A stretch of DNA of 64,000 nucleotides from Pyrenula massariospora (taxonomy: Eukaryota > Ascomycota > Eurotiomycetes > Pyrenulales > Pyrenulaceae): NCBI GenBank assembly GCA_021030905.1, contig JAGFMI010000020.1:496001-560000 (forward strand), written 5' to 3'. Of this stretch, positions 1 through 11,705 are shown one piece after another (within the stretch, counting starts at the first letter, position 1; every line of letters begins with the position of its first letter). Position numbers and translations under genes: made by a program. The notes beneath the pieces are model-generated. The model was given only the letters and a program-made list of their open reading frames with translations. It did no database searches and was not told the origin of the DNA.

Positions 1-184
1 CAAAGACCGACTGGCAGCAATCGTCTGTCTGATATGCTCTGCTTTGTTTTGCTTGACGTAGACTACGCCGAAATGATCTGTCTATTTAGGCTGCTATCGC
101 CGGCAAGCCTACACAAACCCGCCCATCCACGGCGCCTTCCGATACGGACCGCTTCGGAACGACGCCCACTACTCGATGGCTTTC
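1..184. other. No gene seen; downstream flank of the cyclophilin gene
   Basis: This stretch lies downstream of the cyclophilin stop and probably contains its 3' untranslated region. No open frame or repeat stands out. Confidence 0.4.
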
Positions 185-1214
185 TTAAGCTTCGCCACTA
201 TTGACGATTGCAGGGGCAAGCTTGTCGAACTTGTTCTTGCCAGAGCCCGTGCCGGTGCTCTCAAGCTCCGAAACGACCTGCATGCTCTTTGAGTCTGCGA
301 CCTCGCCAAAGACAACGTGCTTGCCGTCGAGCCAGGAGGTCACGACGGTGGTGATGAAGAACTGGGAGCCGTTGCTGTTGATTTCAGATGTTAGAAACTA
401 TAATCAGAGAGGTGTGTGGGAATGGCACGTACGTGTTGGGACCCGCATTGGCCATGGAGAGGAGACCGGGCCGGGTGTGTTGTCTCTTGAAGTTCTCGTC
501 GGCAAACTTTTCACCGTAGATTGATTTGCCACCAGTGCCCTTTCAGAAGAATTGATTGTCAGTAAAACTGACCAATGATTGTTTCATCTCGAATTTTGTC
601 GAGGTCTACTGTTTCTGTGCGGTAAGACTGTACAACTTACGTTGCCACGTGTAAAGTCACCACCCTGAAGCATGAATTGAGGGATGATGCGGTGGAACTT
701 GCTGCCCTTGTATCCAAATCCCTTCTCACCAGTGCAGAGAGCTCGGAAGTTCTCGGCGGTCTTGGGAACTACATCATCGTAGAGGTTGAAGTTGATACGC
801 TCATGTTTGGCTGCGGAGAGCATGCGAGTCAGTCAATTGAGAAGCAATCAAGACTACATCTTTGGTGATTGGATTTTGGAGTGAGAGGGAAGAGAGGATG
901 GAAAGAGGAGCTGTCAGATTCAAAAAGCACTTACTCGGAGGGAGACTGGGGTTTGACTTCTTCTCCTTCTCATAGTCCTCCGTGGTGTACTCCACGTCGA
1001 AGAATGTCTTGATAACCATGTTGGGGGCTGACGCGTGGAATGCTCGAGCTGTAGAGGTTGATGGGTGGATTGCAGAATATTTGGATGGTGATGACAGTCG
1101 TGCTGAGGGTGGAATTGAGAAGAGAGGACGGGAGTGGGAGAGAGAAATTGTTGACCGAGGAGGGGCAGCTGTGAAGGTGAAGGTGGGGCAACCGGAAGGT
1201 CGAAGGAGGGGCAT
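185..1214 (-). CDS. Cyclophilin (peptidyl-prolyl cis-trans isomerase), mitochondrial/cytosolic dual form
   Basis: Four exons: 1214-935, 810-641, 539-433 and 374-185. All introns have GT-AG ends and the spliced frame is open (248 aa). Cyclophilin signatures are plain: [33 protein letters not shown], and GSQFFITT across the last junction. The upstream ATG at 1214 adds about 65 residues rich in Ser, Arg and Pro, ending ARAFHASAP, which looks like a cleavable mitochondrial presequence. A second in-frame ATG at 1019 begins [11 protein letters not shown], the normal cytosolic cyclophilin A start (183 aa). In Neurospora one cyclophilin gene supplies both compartments, so the same arrangement is inferred here. 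The product catalyses prolyl isomerisation in protein folding, and cytosolic cyclophilins are the usual cyclosporin A target. A roughly 20-residue charged insert after [12 protein letters not shown] is longer than in most cyclophilin A proteins. The family call is certain; use of the two starts is inference. Confidence 0.95.
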
Positions 1215-1221
1215 CCTTTTT

Positions 1222-1245
1222 GCGGGTGCGGGTGCGGGTGCGGGT
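1222..1245. repeat. Hexanucleotide repeat (GCGGGT)4
   Basis: Four perfect tandem copies of a GC-rich hexamer sit just upstream of the first cyclophilin ATG, in its expected 5' leader. On the mRNA strand it reads as an ACCCGC repeat. It is likely length-variable, and no function is visible. Confidence 0.85.
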
Positions 1246-1354
1246 GAAGGCGAGGGTGCGGTGATGGTGGGGAAGAGGAAGGCCCCGGAATGGTTACGCT
1301 CGGCCTGCGGAGGAGGGTTAGTCCGCGCAATCCTCCAACACCGATGCGGTCATC

Positions 1355-1376
1355 CATCATCATCATCATCATCATC
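1355..1376. repeat. Trinucleotide (ATC)n microsatellite
   Basis: About seven tandem ATC/CAT units lie upstream of the cyclophilin gene, in its promoter or leader. This is a simple-sequence repeat with no coding context. Confidence 0.8.
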
Positions 1377-2128
1377 CATCACCGACTAATTGGCTATGTA
1401 CCAAGTGGTTTCATGCTGCCATCGAAAATAGATTCACTTACTCACCCAGATAGAGATGACTGGAGATTCAGAAACGGCCGGATGGATATCAAATCCAGCC
1501 GATAAACACCAGCGTCACAGAACTGAATGAGATGGCGGAAAGATGCACCGGTTTGAGACACGCGGTACTGCTCAAATGAGAAGCTAGTAGTACAGAATAT
1601 GAGACAAGGTGTTCGAGAGACTGTGATTCAGTACCCAAAAGGACACACACGCCGAAGACGAGCGGTATCAAAGATGGTACTGTACTGGAGGAGAGGCGAG
1701 ACAAAGAAGAAAATTTTCGGCGGAACCCCTTTACCAGACTATTCCTAATTGGGACTGTGCGAGCTCACGACGATCGTGATGAGGCCTGTGTAGAGCAGCC
1801 ATGTGTAGGTGGTCCTGGGAAGGCATCGAAGATGATGATGCTCCACTATGTATTACTATCTGATTCTGATTCTCCTAAATGCTATGTTTCAGCTATCATA
1901 AACCCCGGCAACACCCGCCAATCAGTTATTGCCTGTACCAGTCCATTCCAAGTCACCTCTATCGCGGACCAGGCCCTGTCTAATAGTCTATGCATAGCTT
2001 GTTAATATCAGGCCGTCTAACATCATGGGCATCATTCATCCAGCAAGCTGATCGTAGTGTTCCGCCCTAATCTTGGCTGTCGTTCGTCACCCCTCTTCCA
2101 TGCAGACTAGAAAATCAATCTCCTTCAC

Positions 2129-5100
2129 TTAATTGAAATCATCCTCGTCCTCCACAAAATCAATCCTTTCAATTCTCTGCACTAACTCCTTCGTCTCTCG
2201 CGCAATCTCAAATGCTAGCGGAGGTAAACGATTCGTGAACTCCTTGGCGCCCGCTGCGCCCAGTCTTCCGCTCTCCTCTGCGGCGTTCAATAGCTTCTCC
2301 TTGCAATCTCCCAAGTTTTGGATGATAGGTTCGGCGCGGTCTCGAAGGGCAGGTGAGGATGATGGATCACGCATCGAGGTTTCAGTGGCAGAGACAACCT
2401 TACCAACCACGGTGGCGATGGTAGAAATCTGGCTGCGGATAGTGGGGAGGGGTTCCTCGGCGCGGATGGCGGCAACAAGGGCCTGAATGGAGCGGACGAG
2501 GGAGTCGGTTTGGTCTTCGAGGTAAAGCTACGTTTACAATTAGTAAATAGACCCAAAGGCGCATAAGACCTGCGAGTGAAATACCTTTAGTTCTTCGAGA
2601 TCGCTATCATGCGCTCTCATACCAAACCCAAGCTTTACCCCGGTCCCAAATTTACCGTTCGTCAATCCGCCGTTGCGCGAGGCTGATCGTCGATGAGCCA
2701 TCGATTCCGCTACGCTCTTGGTTGCCACTGAACGAGGAGGTGAGCTCACGGCGCTGTATACGCTCTCGTTCCCACTTGCCCGCTGTGCGCTTGGGGTGAT
2801 GCTAAAATAGCCGGGGCTCTGAAGAGGCTCAAGAGAATCTTCGTGATCCTCGTCAAGCTCATCAGGAGGTGTTGGTCGAATCTTGACAAAGCGAACTAAT
2901 TCGACTACTGCAGATGTTAAGTGACTAGCAGCAGCATCTACTAGGCTGACGGGTGAAATGCCGTTAGAAGATGCGAAATTCTTCGACGCTGTAATGATAT
3001 TATTCGCAGTTGCCGAAACCTTACCCTTAAGCTTTGCACGTCGTTGTGATCCTTCGTCATCCTTGTCCGCAGGAGCAGCTTCGATATCCTGAGTAACGTG
3101 CCTGACCGTCATGACAACAGACTTCATGTACTCCAATACAGAAGCTGGTTCGCCAGATCGCGCCACGCGGAGCAGCTCGTCGATGGCGATCTGGAACTTG
3201 GTCACATGCACGTCCTTGACAAGACCATTCGGGTTTGAAAAGTCCGAGTCTTTCGCCATACGGTTGGTGTCCATTCTCGCCATAGGCAGGCCAATCGTGC
3301 TAGCTCGTAGGTTCCGCACTTGGGCTTTCGACCTAGCATATCTGCTTTTCCATTCCTTCACTTCTTCCTCAAGTTTTGCGACGTCCCGCGTGAGCTTCTC
3401 TTCCCTTTCCCAGTTGCCACCGCCATTCTCGGCCATCGACCGCATTTCACTCAGGAACATGGAGGCTTCTTTACGGACTTCTTCGGTGACTTTTCGTTGA
3501 TCTTCGAGTTGCATTTCGAGGTCTTGATGTTCTCGTTCTAAGATATCGTATTTGCCCTTCCATTGACCGTCTCCTGGATTCGACCTCTTCGCAGTGTCAA
3601 GCTGAGCTCGCAAGCCTCGTTCGACATTTGCTTGGTCAGCAGTCAATCGGTCAAGCTGATCTTGCATAGATTGGTTTAACATTTCGGCATCTTCAAGCTT
3701 CTTCTCCAGACCGGCTTTCATTTGTAGCCATTCGTCGCTTTCCTGTAAGGTTAAGGTCATTAGTCGCCTTAGAATAATTCCAGAAACAGTAAAACTTACT
3801 CCTGATTTATCTAATGCCTGACTCTCCAGCCTCATGATCTCTTTCTCTTTACGCGTCAGATTACTTTCCAATGCATCATTCCTCTCCTGTAAGTCTGCAA
3901 TCTGGGCTTGCGCGTCGGCCAACATCTTAGCATCTCTGCTAGAACTCGCTGCACTTTGACTCGTAGCGGACGTCTCCCTCCTGCTCGCAATGCTTGAAGC
4001 GGCGCCGTCCAGGCCAAAAGCATCAGAGCGCCGGTCGTAGGCATCTTCCATACCTGCCATATCATCGTCATCCTCCACCATTGTACTTTTATTTGGAATG
4101 ATCGTATTGCTCTGAAATTGTTTCGGTAATGGTTGCCCGTAATCGGTTTCCGGTGAAATAGGTGAGCTCGTATCTGATATTCCCAGGCCATTTTGAGATC
4201 CACCAAGCGAGCCCTGGCGTGGAGGAAATCTCCTAGCACCAGGCGGCGGGCCGTAGCCCTCTCCAGGTGGCGGGCTAGGGCCGTATCCAGGTCCGGGTGG
4301 TAGGGGTCTTCCCGGAGGACCTCGCGATTGTGATCGAGGAGGTGGGCCCATCCCATTTGGACCATAGCCGTTTGGACCCGGTGGAGGATAACCATTTGGT
4401 CCTGGCGGTCCTCTCGGCGGCCGGAAACCATTTGGGGTAGGTCCTCGACTTGGCGGTCCTCTGAGACTTGATGCGGGACTATTCCTTCTGTCTATGTCCA
4501 TTCCCGCAAATTTGGGGAATCGGCGCTGAAGTTCAGTAAAGACATCAGTTGCGAGATCTCGAAAACGTCCTTCTTGTAACGATGCTAGCTTCTTCCTAGC
4601 TTGATTCCGTTTTTCATGAAAGTCTTGTCTCGGTAATAGAAACGGCGGTACATTAGGCTGCGGCCGAGGTAGTTGACCCGGTGGAGGAGGAAGCGGAGGT
4701 GTAGCTGCCTGTCGACGTTGAAGTTCGTCAAAGACATCTGTGCTTAACTCGTGAAATTGAACGGGCGACAGGCGTAGGAGCTTATCCCGAGCCTTGTTCG
4801 GCCTCGGAGGTTGCGACGAACCCCCTGCAAGAAATCTTTTCAAAACCGTGTAGTGTTGCGCCAGACTCTCCTCCATCTTCTTGTATTTCCGACTCTGTTG
4901 ATCTGACAGTGTTCCATCACTCGCTCTTGACGTGGCGATCGAAGCGGGTGGCGATGGACCAGTCCCCTGACCTTCTGAAGGTCTTCGTCTCCCGGGAGAA
5001 GGTCCTCCATAACCGCCATTCATCGGTGGTGGTTGCCCGTTTCCGGTCTGTGGAGGAGTCACAAACGGGCCACGGTTTCCAGTTATTGTGGGTGAGTATG

Positions 5101-5215
5101 GTGACTCTGATCGGTTAAGGCCGCTGGCATAGGCATTCACGCCAGACCATTCGCTACCAGCTGCAGATACTGGGGAGATGTTGTGGCCACGATTTGGTAG
5201 GAGTGGTTCGGCCAT
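2129..5215 (-). CDS. spa2: Polarity scaffold Spa2 (polarisome component)
   Basis: Three exons, 5215-3800, 3742-2585 and 2527-2129, give 990 aa. Two Spa2-homology (SHD/GIT-type) repeats lie near residues 141-169 (ARDKLLRLSPVQFHELSTDV) and 203-232 (ARKKLASLQEGRFRDLATDV). A Pro/Gly-rich linker (about 240-345) and a coiled coil (about 430-660) follow. The conserved C-terminal block includes NRLPPLAFEIARETKELVQR. Spa2 organises the polarisome at hyphal tips, binding formin, Pea2/Bud6 partners and MAPK kinases through the SHD. The 57-bp intron at 3743-3799 (donor GTAAGT, acceptor TTACAG) has no stop and keeps the frame, so retention would insert 19 residues in the coiled coil. The second intron (2528-2584) also has clean signals and a TACTAAT branch site. 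The ATG at 5215 is the first in the frame and begins MAEPLLPNRG. Confidence 0.93.
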
Positions 5216-6427
5216 GGCTGTTGAAGTGCCAAGGCCGTATTCGGTATCCAGCGACTGCGATCTCTAACGCCTTGCGAAGGATGCGAGGTCTCGAGAGCGT
5301 CGGCTGACGGCAAGGACGGCGATAGGTGGATGTAGAGGATGTGTCTGGACCCGAGACACGGAGGCGTTGGCCCTGGCGGTGCAATCTGTCACAAAGTATA
5401 GGGCGGGCCAGGAAAGAGCCAGGCGGGCGGCATGTGCACCTTTCAACAAAAGAAAGTTCGATGAAACGAGTGTTTTTGGAAAAGAGTAGGAAGAACAGAA
5501 AGCACTCTCCACGGGGAGGGAAATGGCGCTGGCGATGGCGTTGTGAGAAAAATCGTCAATTTGGCTCCTCCCCCTTAACGGACGCAGCAGGCGCGCGAGC
5601 CTTGGGGAGAAATCTTGGCCCACAGCTGCCCATGCTTCCATCAGTCCCCAAAATAACCGCCATCCCCTGACTGCGGGTATCACTCATACAGCCACCAGGG
5701 CCTCCCATGCTGAGTCCTACCCCAAAGCGACCAAGCAGCCTCAACTCTAACCCTTCTTTCCACCACTGACAACGCCGCCCACAACAACCGGCACTCCCAA
5801 CTGGGCAAAAGTCTCGAAAACAGCGCTGCACCCCCCTAACGGTCTCCCGCCTACCAACCCGCCAAGCTAGTACCTGACAGGAGATCGGTCCGGTACCATG
5901 TTCGCTATCTCCCGGTAGCCTAGCCCGCCTAGATCTCGAGTCGCGGGGGTTAGGGGTTCTTCCTTGGATACGGATCATACGAGGCATAGCACAGGGCCAC
6001 ATGGGGATTTTCCTTGGAAATTAGATGCGATGCAAGATCTGGCAAAATTCTTTCAGCCTAACTCGCGCAGGGTCCAGCGCCGTACAATTTCCAATGCGAT
6101 GGATGAATTCGCGTGGACCTCGAGCATTGATCCCCCACTGCACGCTACTGGTAGAAAGTATGGCATTTTACTTTCCCACATGGCAGCTCTCATTGATGGT
6201 TCCTCGGCCTAGGCTGTGGTGGTCAGCCTTATAACAAAGATCCCTATGGTGTATGACAAGACGTTTCAGCATCTGAATATTCTAAATGTATTCTATCTTC
6301 CATAGGACGCCGACACTATCCTTACAAAGATACAAACCCTCTCTGTCTTGCCTTGCAGTATGTACAACGGCATAATTCTTTATATGTACAACACAACCTC
6401 GTCATCTCTTTTCGTTCATCATGCCTC
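5216..6427. other. Intergenic region: SPA2 promoter and HMG-CoA reductase 3' flank
   Basis: About 1.2 kb lie between the SPA2 start and the HMG-CoA reductase stop, both on the minus strand. The part next to SPA2 is GC-rich, and the half near the reductase stop is more AT-rich, as expected for a 3' untranslated region. Short open frames occur on both strands without family resemblance. I call no gene here. Confidence 0.5.
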
Positions 6428-9400
6428 CTACTTCGTAGCGGTCATCTGCAGCCCTTCAGTCACCACGCGAATGCTACCATTTCCCGCCGCAGCCGCCACA
6501 ATGCCTTTCTGAGCCTCCACCGCCGCAGACACGGGAGTCGTTGCTCGTGTAGGCGCTGCACTCCGATTGTGCGCCATGTGTGCCCTCACTAAATGACCGG
6601 CGGCCAGGGCACTGCAGAGACTGAGTTCGCCAGCTAGAACCGCCGCGGCCATGATACGTGCAAGTCGCTGCGCGTTCTCACCTGGATTTGGGTGGGCGCC
6701 ACGCACCCCAAGGAGATCGAGCATTGCGGATTGCGCCTCGAGGAGGGTTCCTCCTCCAACTGTGCCAACTTCGATCGACGGCATGGAAACACTGATTTGT
6801 AGGTTGCCGTTGTTGCTACATCAAGTTAGCTAAAGTCAGATTCGTAGAGCAGGGAATGGCTTACTTCTTCATGATTGTGATACAGTTTGAGCTTTCCACA
6901 TTTTGTGCCGGATCCTGTCCAGTGGCCAGGAACATAGCGGTGATAATGTTAGCGGCGTGCGCATTGAAGCCACCGATGCTTCCAGCCATTGCACTTCCAA
7001 TGAGATTCTTGCTGACATTCAGCTCCACCAAGGCATTGACATCACTCTTCAAAACACTGCGAACAACATCGCCAGGGATAATAGCCTCTGCAACTACTGC
7101 TTTTCCTCGTCCGTCGATCCAGTTAATGGCAGCGGGTTTCTTGTCGATGCAAAAGTTTCCGGAGATTGAAATGATAGCCATATCCTCAAAGCCCCCCTCT
7201 TGAGACATGACGTTCAACGCTTTCTCAACCCCTTTAGAGATCATGTTCATGCCCATGGCATCGCCAGTCGTGGTTTTGAATCGGATGTATAGGTATGTTC
7301 CGGCCAAGGCGGTCTTAGTGCTTTGTAACCGTGCAAATCGGCTAGTAGAGTTGAAGGCATTTGTGATCGTTCTCTGTCCTTCTTCCGAATCGAGCCAAAT
7401 CTTTGCCGTCGCTGCTCTCGCCAGTGTAGGGAAACCAACGCAGGGACCCCGCGTCATACCGTCGGCGGTGAGGACAGTGGTAGCACCTCCACCGGCGTTG
7501 ATAGCTTTACACCCTCGACTTATGCTCGCAACCAGAACTCCCTCGGTTGTTGCCATAGGTAAAAAGTAGTTCTCCTCATCAATCACAAGCGGCCCCGCGA
7601 CTCCCAAAGGAATTGGTAGATAGCCAATGACGTTCTCACAGCAGACACCGTGTACGAGGGTGTAATTGTAGTCTCTGTAGGGTGTTTTGGAGCTCTCCAA
7701 GAGATACGACTTATCCGCCGTTGCGCGTGTTCTCGACACTACAGCTCTTCGAATTTTAACGGCTCGTGTGTACGAAGCAAGCTGGCTCATCAACTCTGGA
7801 TCCTCCATACTCTTCTCTAGCGCATAGCCAGGTATCTTACCGCGTAGCGAGAGGTCGATGAGCTCTTCATCATTTAAGCGTGCAGCTCGCTTCTCTTTTA
7901 CGAATGATTCGCATTCTTCTCGAGAACGGCGAGGGTAAGTAGCGCCGAGATCGATGCCTGGTTCTGGACCTACAGGCTCCCTCTCTGGAATGATTCTCTG
8001 TACCCGTGGAGCTGATGAGTCAGTATCTTTGATCCCCCACCGAGCAGCGTTGAAAAGGTAACCATTCAGAATCAGGCTCAAGGTAAGTGCTAGCACAACC
8101 CACTTGCTTAGAACTGGATCCTCAAAGCTCTTCAAGATGCCCTCGATGACTCTCCCACCAACGACGTCAAGAAAGTGGTCAGTATAATCTGGGTCATACA
8201 AGTCATCTTGATCGAGTGATCCCGTAGAATACAGCGACGGAGCTTCCAGCGCATATTTGATTGGTGGCAGGACGGTGACAATGGTTTCTAGCCTGCGGCT
8301 TTTGGCAGCCACATAAATTGAGTCCAATCCGTTTTCGGCGACCTTGAAAGGATCAATAGGCGTTGGGCCGGGGACGTTGGAGAATGATGATGGTGACGAA
8401 GCGTCGGCCTTCGGGGTGCTTCTAAAAGGAATGCTGACGAGGTTGAAAACGTTGACTGCGATAAATAGAGTCACCATCCAGATTTTGAATTTAGGAACGC
8501 TACTTGCGTTGATCTTTTTGCCGAAAAGCGATCTTGGAATGGTAGGACTACTCGCAGAATTTATCGCTGCTGCGGACGGCCATGCGTCGTTACTTGCTGC
8601 AACCTTTTCAGCAACATTTCGATTTACACCATCATCTTCCAAAGCTCTTCTTAAGGCAACATGCCGGCGGATCCGCGTAATCTCCAGCTTTATGCAGAGG
8701 ATCGGGGTGTAGAAGGCGAAAAGAAGGATTCCATCAAAGAATAAGACCCATGCGGCAAGAAGGCAGAACTGGCTGAGCCCTCCTTGGACGCCAGAGCAGG
8801 CACCTGCGGTCAGGATAGCAATCTCGATACAGTAGTCCCGGACAATCTGAAAACCTTGTTCTTTGACGGCTGCCTGAATAGCATTCTGGATTGACGGAGC
8901 AGGATCCAGAGCCTTTGCTTTGGCGGCCACATGCCCGTTCGGGGTACCTGCAGCGGGAGCAGCCCGGCGTGGATCAGTAGCAGCAGATAATACTGCTTTT
9001 GTAAGAGCGATAAATTTCTCGAAGCCGATAGTTACCACCAGGAATGGAACACCTTCTGAGAGTAACACCATGTTGATAGGCACTCCCATTTTGGTTGTTA
9101 CGAGCAAGGCAAAAAGGAACGCAAACATCCCCGAAAAAAGTACCGATAGTGCGAGCCAGACATTGGAACCTAGCCTCTTCATGGAAAGGAATAAGGAGAT
9201 AAAAGTCAGGTGCATAGCAAGGTAACCAAGAGTGACGATGCATATATCAAGGGTTTCAGCATGCTGTGTTCGCTTAGTCGAATCAGAGTAAATGTGCATG
9301 CCAAGTCTTACCTTGATGAGATCAACGAAAGAGACCCATGCATCTTGAAGCCAAACACGAAAAGATCTTGGGGCATTGGCATTATGTCTTGCAGTCTTCA

Positions 9401-10060
9401 GGTTCCACACTTTTATGCTTTTACCATTCGTAATGTCTGACCCGTCGGGAATCTCTTGTACAGAATCAAGGAAATACTGGATGTCTTTGAATGGTAACGA
9501 GAACGCAATCGAGGAATCTTGGGAGATTGATGCTAAGAGATTTGGTGTATTTGGAATCGGTGTAGCGGAGATGTTGGCGGGGATGGGAACAGCGTCTGTC
9601 GACGGAGCGCGATTGGAATTGAAGGACAGAAAAGAGGGAAAGACGAGGGTAGACAGGGCAAGATGCTGGCTTGCCTTTCCACTACGTTAGTTAATACTCT
9701 ATCGAGATAATTCTGCCATACCTTCTGTTCGTCTTTCACGCTGGTAGGTTGCCATTTCCAAGACGTTTCTTCTCCAAGACGCAAGCTTTTAGCAGCTTGC
9801 AGAAGTGAGTGCGAATCAACATGGCCCAACTCCAAAGGGTGTCGTCCAACGTCCTGGAAGAGGCTGGTCTCCAGGAGGCGCACATAAGATGTGCTCGCTA
9901 TCAAAAGTACGGCGACTATAGTATGAATTGGGTGTGCACAAGCTCGACGAGATAGGAGCTGGAGACCATCGGTAATGGATTTGTTTAAGTCTGTAGGCTC
10001 TCCCTTCACGTCTGATCTGCTGGGCAGTAGGCCCTTTGGCACAAGAGAGGAAATCTTCAT
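6428..10060 (-). CDS. hmg1: 3-hydroxy-3-methylglutaryl-CoA reductase with sterol-sensing domain
   Basis: Four exons, 10060-9722, 9674-9312, 9263-6865 and 6815-6428, give 1162 aa. HMG-CoA reductase makes mevalonate from HMG-CoA with NADPH and is the committed step to ergosterol and other isoprenoids; it sits in the ER membrane. An N-terminal membrane segment (about residues 45-65) is followed by a multi-pass sterol-sensing region starting near 235 ([21 protein letters not shown]). The catalytic half begins near 700 and contains [16 protein letters not shown], the catalytic-Glu block [48 protein letters not shown], and the catalytic His/regulatory Ser block HMAHNRS near the C-terminus. The junctions restore the conserved strings DLIK-HAETLDI and [24 protein letters not shown]. 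The 48-bp intron 9264-9311 is in frame and stop-free. The 47-bp intron 9675-9721 has two nearby acceptors; only the one at 9675 keeps the frame. Confidence 0.97.
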
Positions 10061-10433
10061 GATTGTTGACTGGAGAAGAGGCGTCGATAGAGAGAACTGT
10101 CAAAGGAATGTCCAGAGGCGAATATCAGGGAAGCATCATTCCGCACTCGAGGCTACAGTCCTGGTCAGCCTGTCAATTGGGCAAATCGGCGAGAAGAGCT
10201 TTCGAAGGATGTCGGGGATTACTCCTTGGCGGCTGATAAAGATGCTACAGTGTACCCACCTGAGTTTCTGGCTGTCTGGGAGACGGCTGAGAATGAGGTC
10301 AATTTGCAGCCTCTTGTGTACGGAAAGCTGTGTCGAACCACTCGGAACAGCCTTGGGGTCTGGATGGATTACGAGGTGGTGAGACGGAGGGCGCAAAACG
10401 GGGTGCCGCTGCGGATTGAAGATGATAAAGAGA

Positions 10434-10454
10434 TAAGAAGAAGAAGAAGAAGAA
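10434..10454. repeat. (AAG)n microsatellite
   Basis: A short run of AAG/AGA units on the plus strand reads as a CTT-rich pyrimidine tract on the minus strand, about 375 bp upstream of the HMG-CoA reductase ATG. Such tracts are common in fungal promoters and leaders. Confidence 0.75.
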
Positions 10455-10934
10455 ACAAAGCAGACCACGCCCCCTTCTGAAGATCTCCTCCCTCTAACCT
10501 CGCCGTTCCCCCATAACCAGGGCAGGTAGAAACCATTCCAGGAGCCCGGCGCCCGTGCTTTCCCCCAAAATTTTCGAAGGTTCCCAGAAAGCTTAGCGGC
10601 GATGATCCGCAGTTAGAGGGAGCACCGCAGCCAATGACGGCTCTGATGAGGTTAGCGGCGCAAGCTCCACTGCCGGCCGGGAACTGCTCGCTAGCAGTGG
10701 GGAGACAGCCCGCCAAGCCAGCGCCTGCCCCGTCACCCTTCAAGCCTCATCCATCTATTCTGAACAAGGCATCTACCTATTCAACGAGGCCGGAGAGCCT
10801 CCCAAGCACCGTCTGCCCGCCTTTCTTCACGATAGGCCAATGTAAAACCGTTCACAGCGACAAGCCTAACGCATTTATTTGAAACTGTAACCCAACCCCA
10901 ATGCAATCGCGTTCCTGCATAAGGCGTGCTGTCT

Positions 10935-11018
10935 CGGCGTGTAAAAGTAGGGCCCCGGCATGTAGATGTAGAGTCCCGGCGTGTAAATATAGGGTCACGG
11001 CGCGTTTATGTAGGCTCC
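10935..11018. repeat. Degenerate 21-bp tandem repeat, four copies
   Basis: Four consecutive 21-bp units (10935-10955, 10956-10976, 10977-10997, 10998-11018) share the pattern cggcrtgtaaatgtagggtcc with several substitutions each. Because 21 is a multiple of three, the minus strand stays open through it and reads as a heptapeptide repeat around LHAG. The surrounding 88-codon frame has no other support as a gene, so I annotate it as a repeat only. Confidence 0.8.
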
Positions 11019-11705
11019 CACTGAGTGGATTACCAAAGGATGCGTAAACGGTGCTCCACGTGTCGATATCCGAAGGCCGCATACGGCAATGCAGGAGCAA
11101 CAACCCAGTTGCGAACAACCCTACCTATAATAAGCTGACAGCATCGGCGTCTTCACGCGATATTGCGCGGCTTTGTTCCAGCGCGCTGAGCTGGTCGCAC
11201 CTTCGAACACATGATGAAGTGAGCATGCAGCCATTATCACGAAACCTCCCCCGGGGCTGGATGCCATCCACCTTAGCATCCATAGAAGTATTAACTTCGC
11301 GTTAGCAATGCCGAATCTTAAAATCTACGGCCACCGGAAGAGATCTCATATGATTGTTTTGAAGTGTTCCATAGCCACGCCTCTTTAAGCTGCTCAAATC
11401 TTTCACAAACAGCGCGTTTCACTCTATAGATCCATGAAATGGTTCCGAGTAAAGGCTTATGCCTAGCACGAAATACGATTTATTAAGCTGCTACTCTAAA
11501 TCTCGGAGAAAGAACCATGTCGACAGTCTTTGGCATGCCACCGTCAATGCCTCGAGCCTAGCTCGGAGAGTCCCCTTGAAAATCCCAGCCAGAGTCACTA
11601 TTAAAAAAGAAACCAACACCGTCGCTGTGCAGATAACAAGTGAACGAAATAAAATAGATAGATTGAAGTCAATTCATCGTCTTAGAGGGAGAATGCGCCG
11701 TAAGC

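Larger units (their letters stand above)
1215..2128. other. Intergenic region between cyclophilin and SPA2
   Basis: This holds the cyclophilin promoter side, with the two simple repeats listed separately, and the SPA2 3' flank. Only short overlapping frames without family resemblance or splice structure are present. I see no gene. Confidence 0.5.
10061..11705. other. Intergenic region upstream of HMG-CoA reductase
   Basis: About 1.6 kb form the expected promoter of the reductase plus the 3' flank of the secreted-protein gene. The stretch includes a purine microsatellite near 10434-10454 and a 21-bp tandem repeat at 10935-11018. Short frames here show no recognisable family or splicing. I could not identify a convincing sterol-response element by eye. 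Confidence 0.45.

Noticed and set aside
10852-11118. 88-codon minus-strand frame with LHAG heptad repeats
   Set aside because: It is produced by the 21-bp tandem repeat; the flanks have no gene-like features or splice sites.
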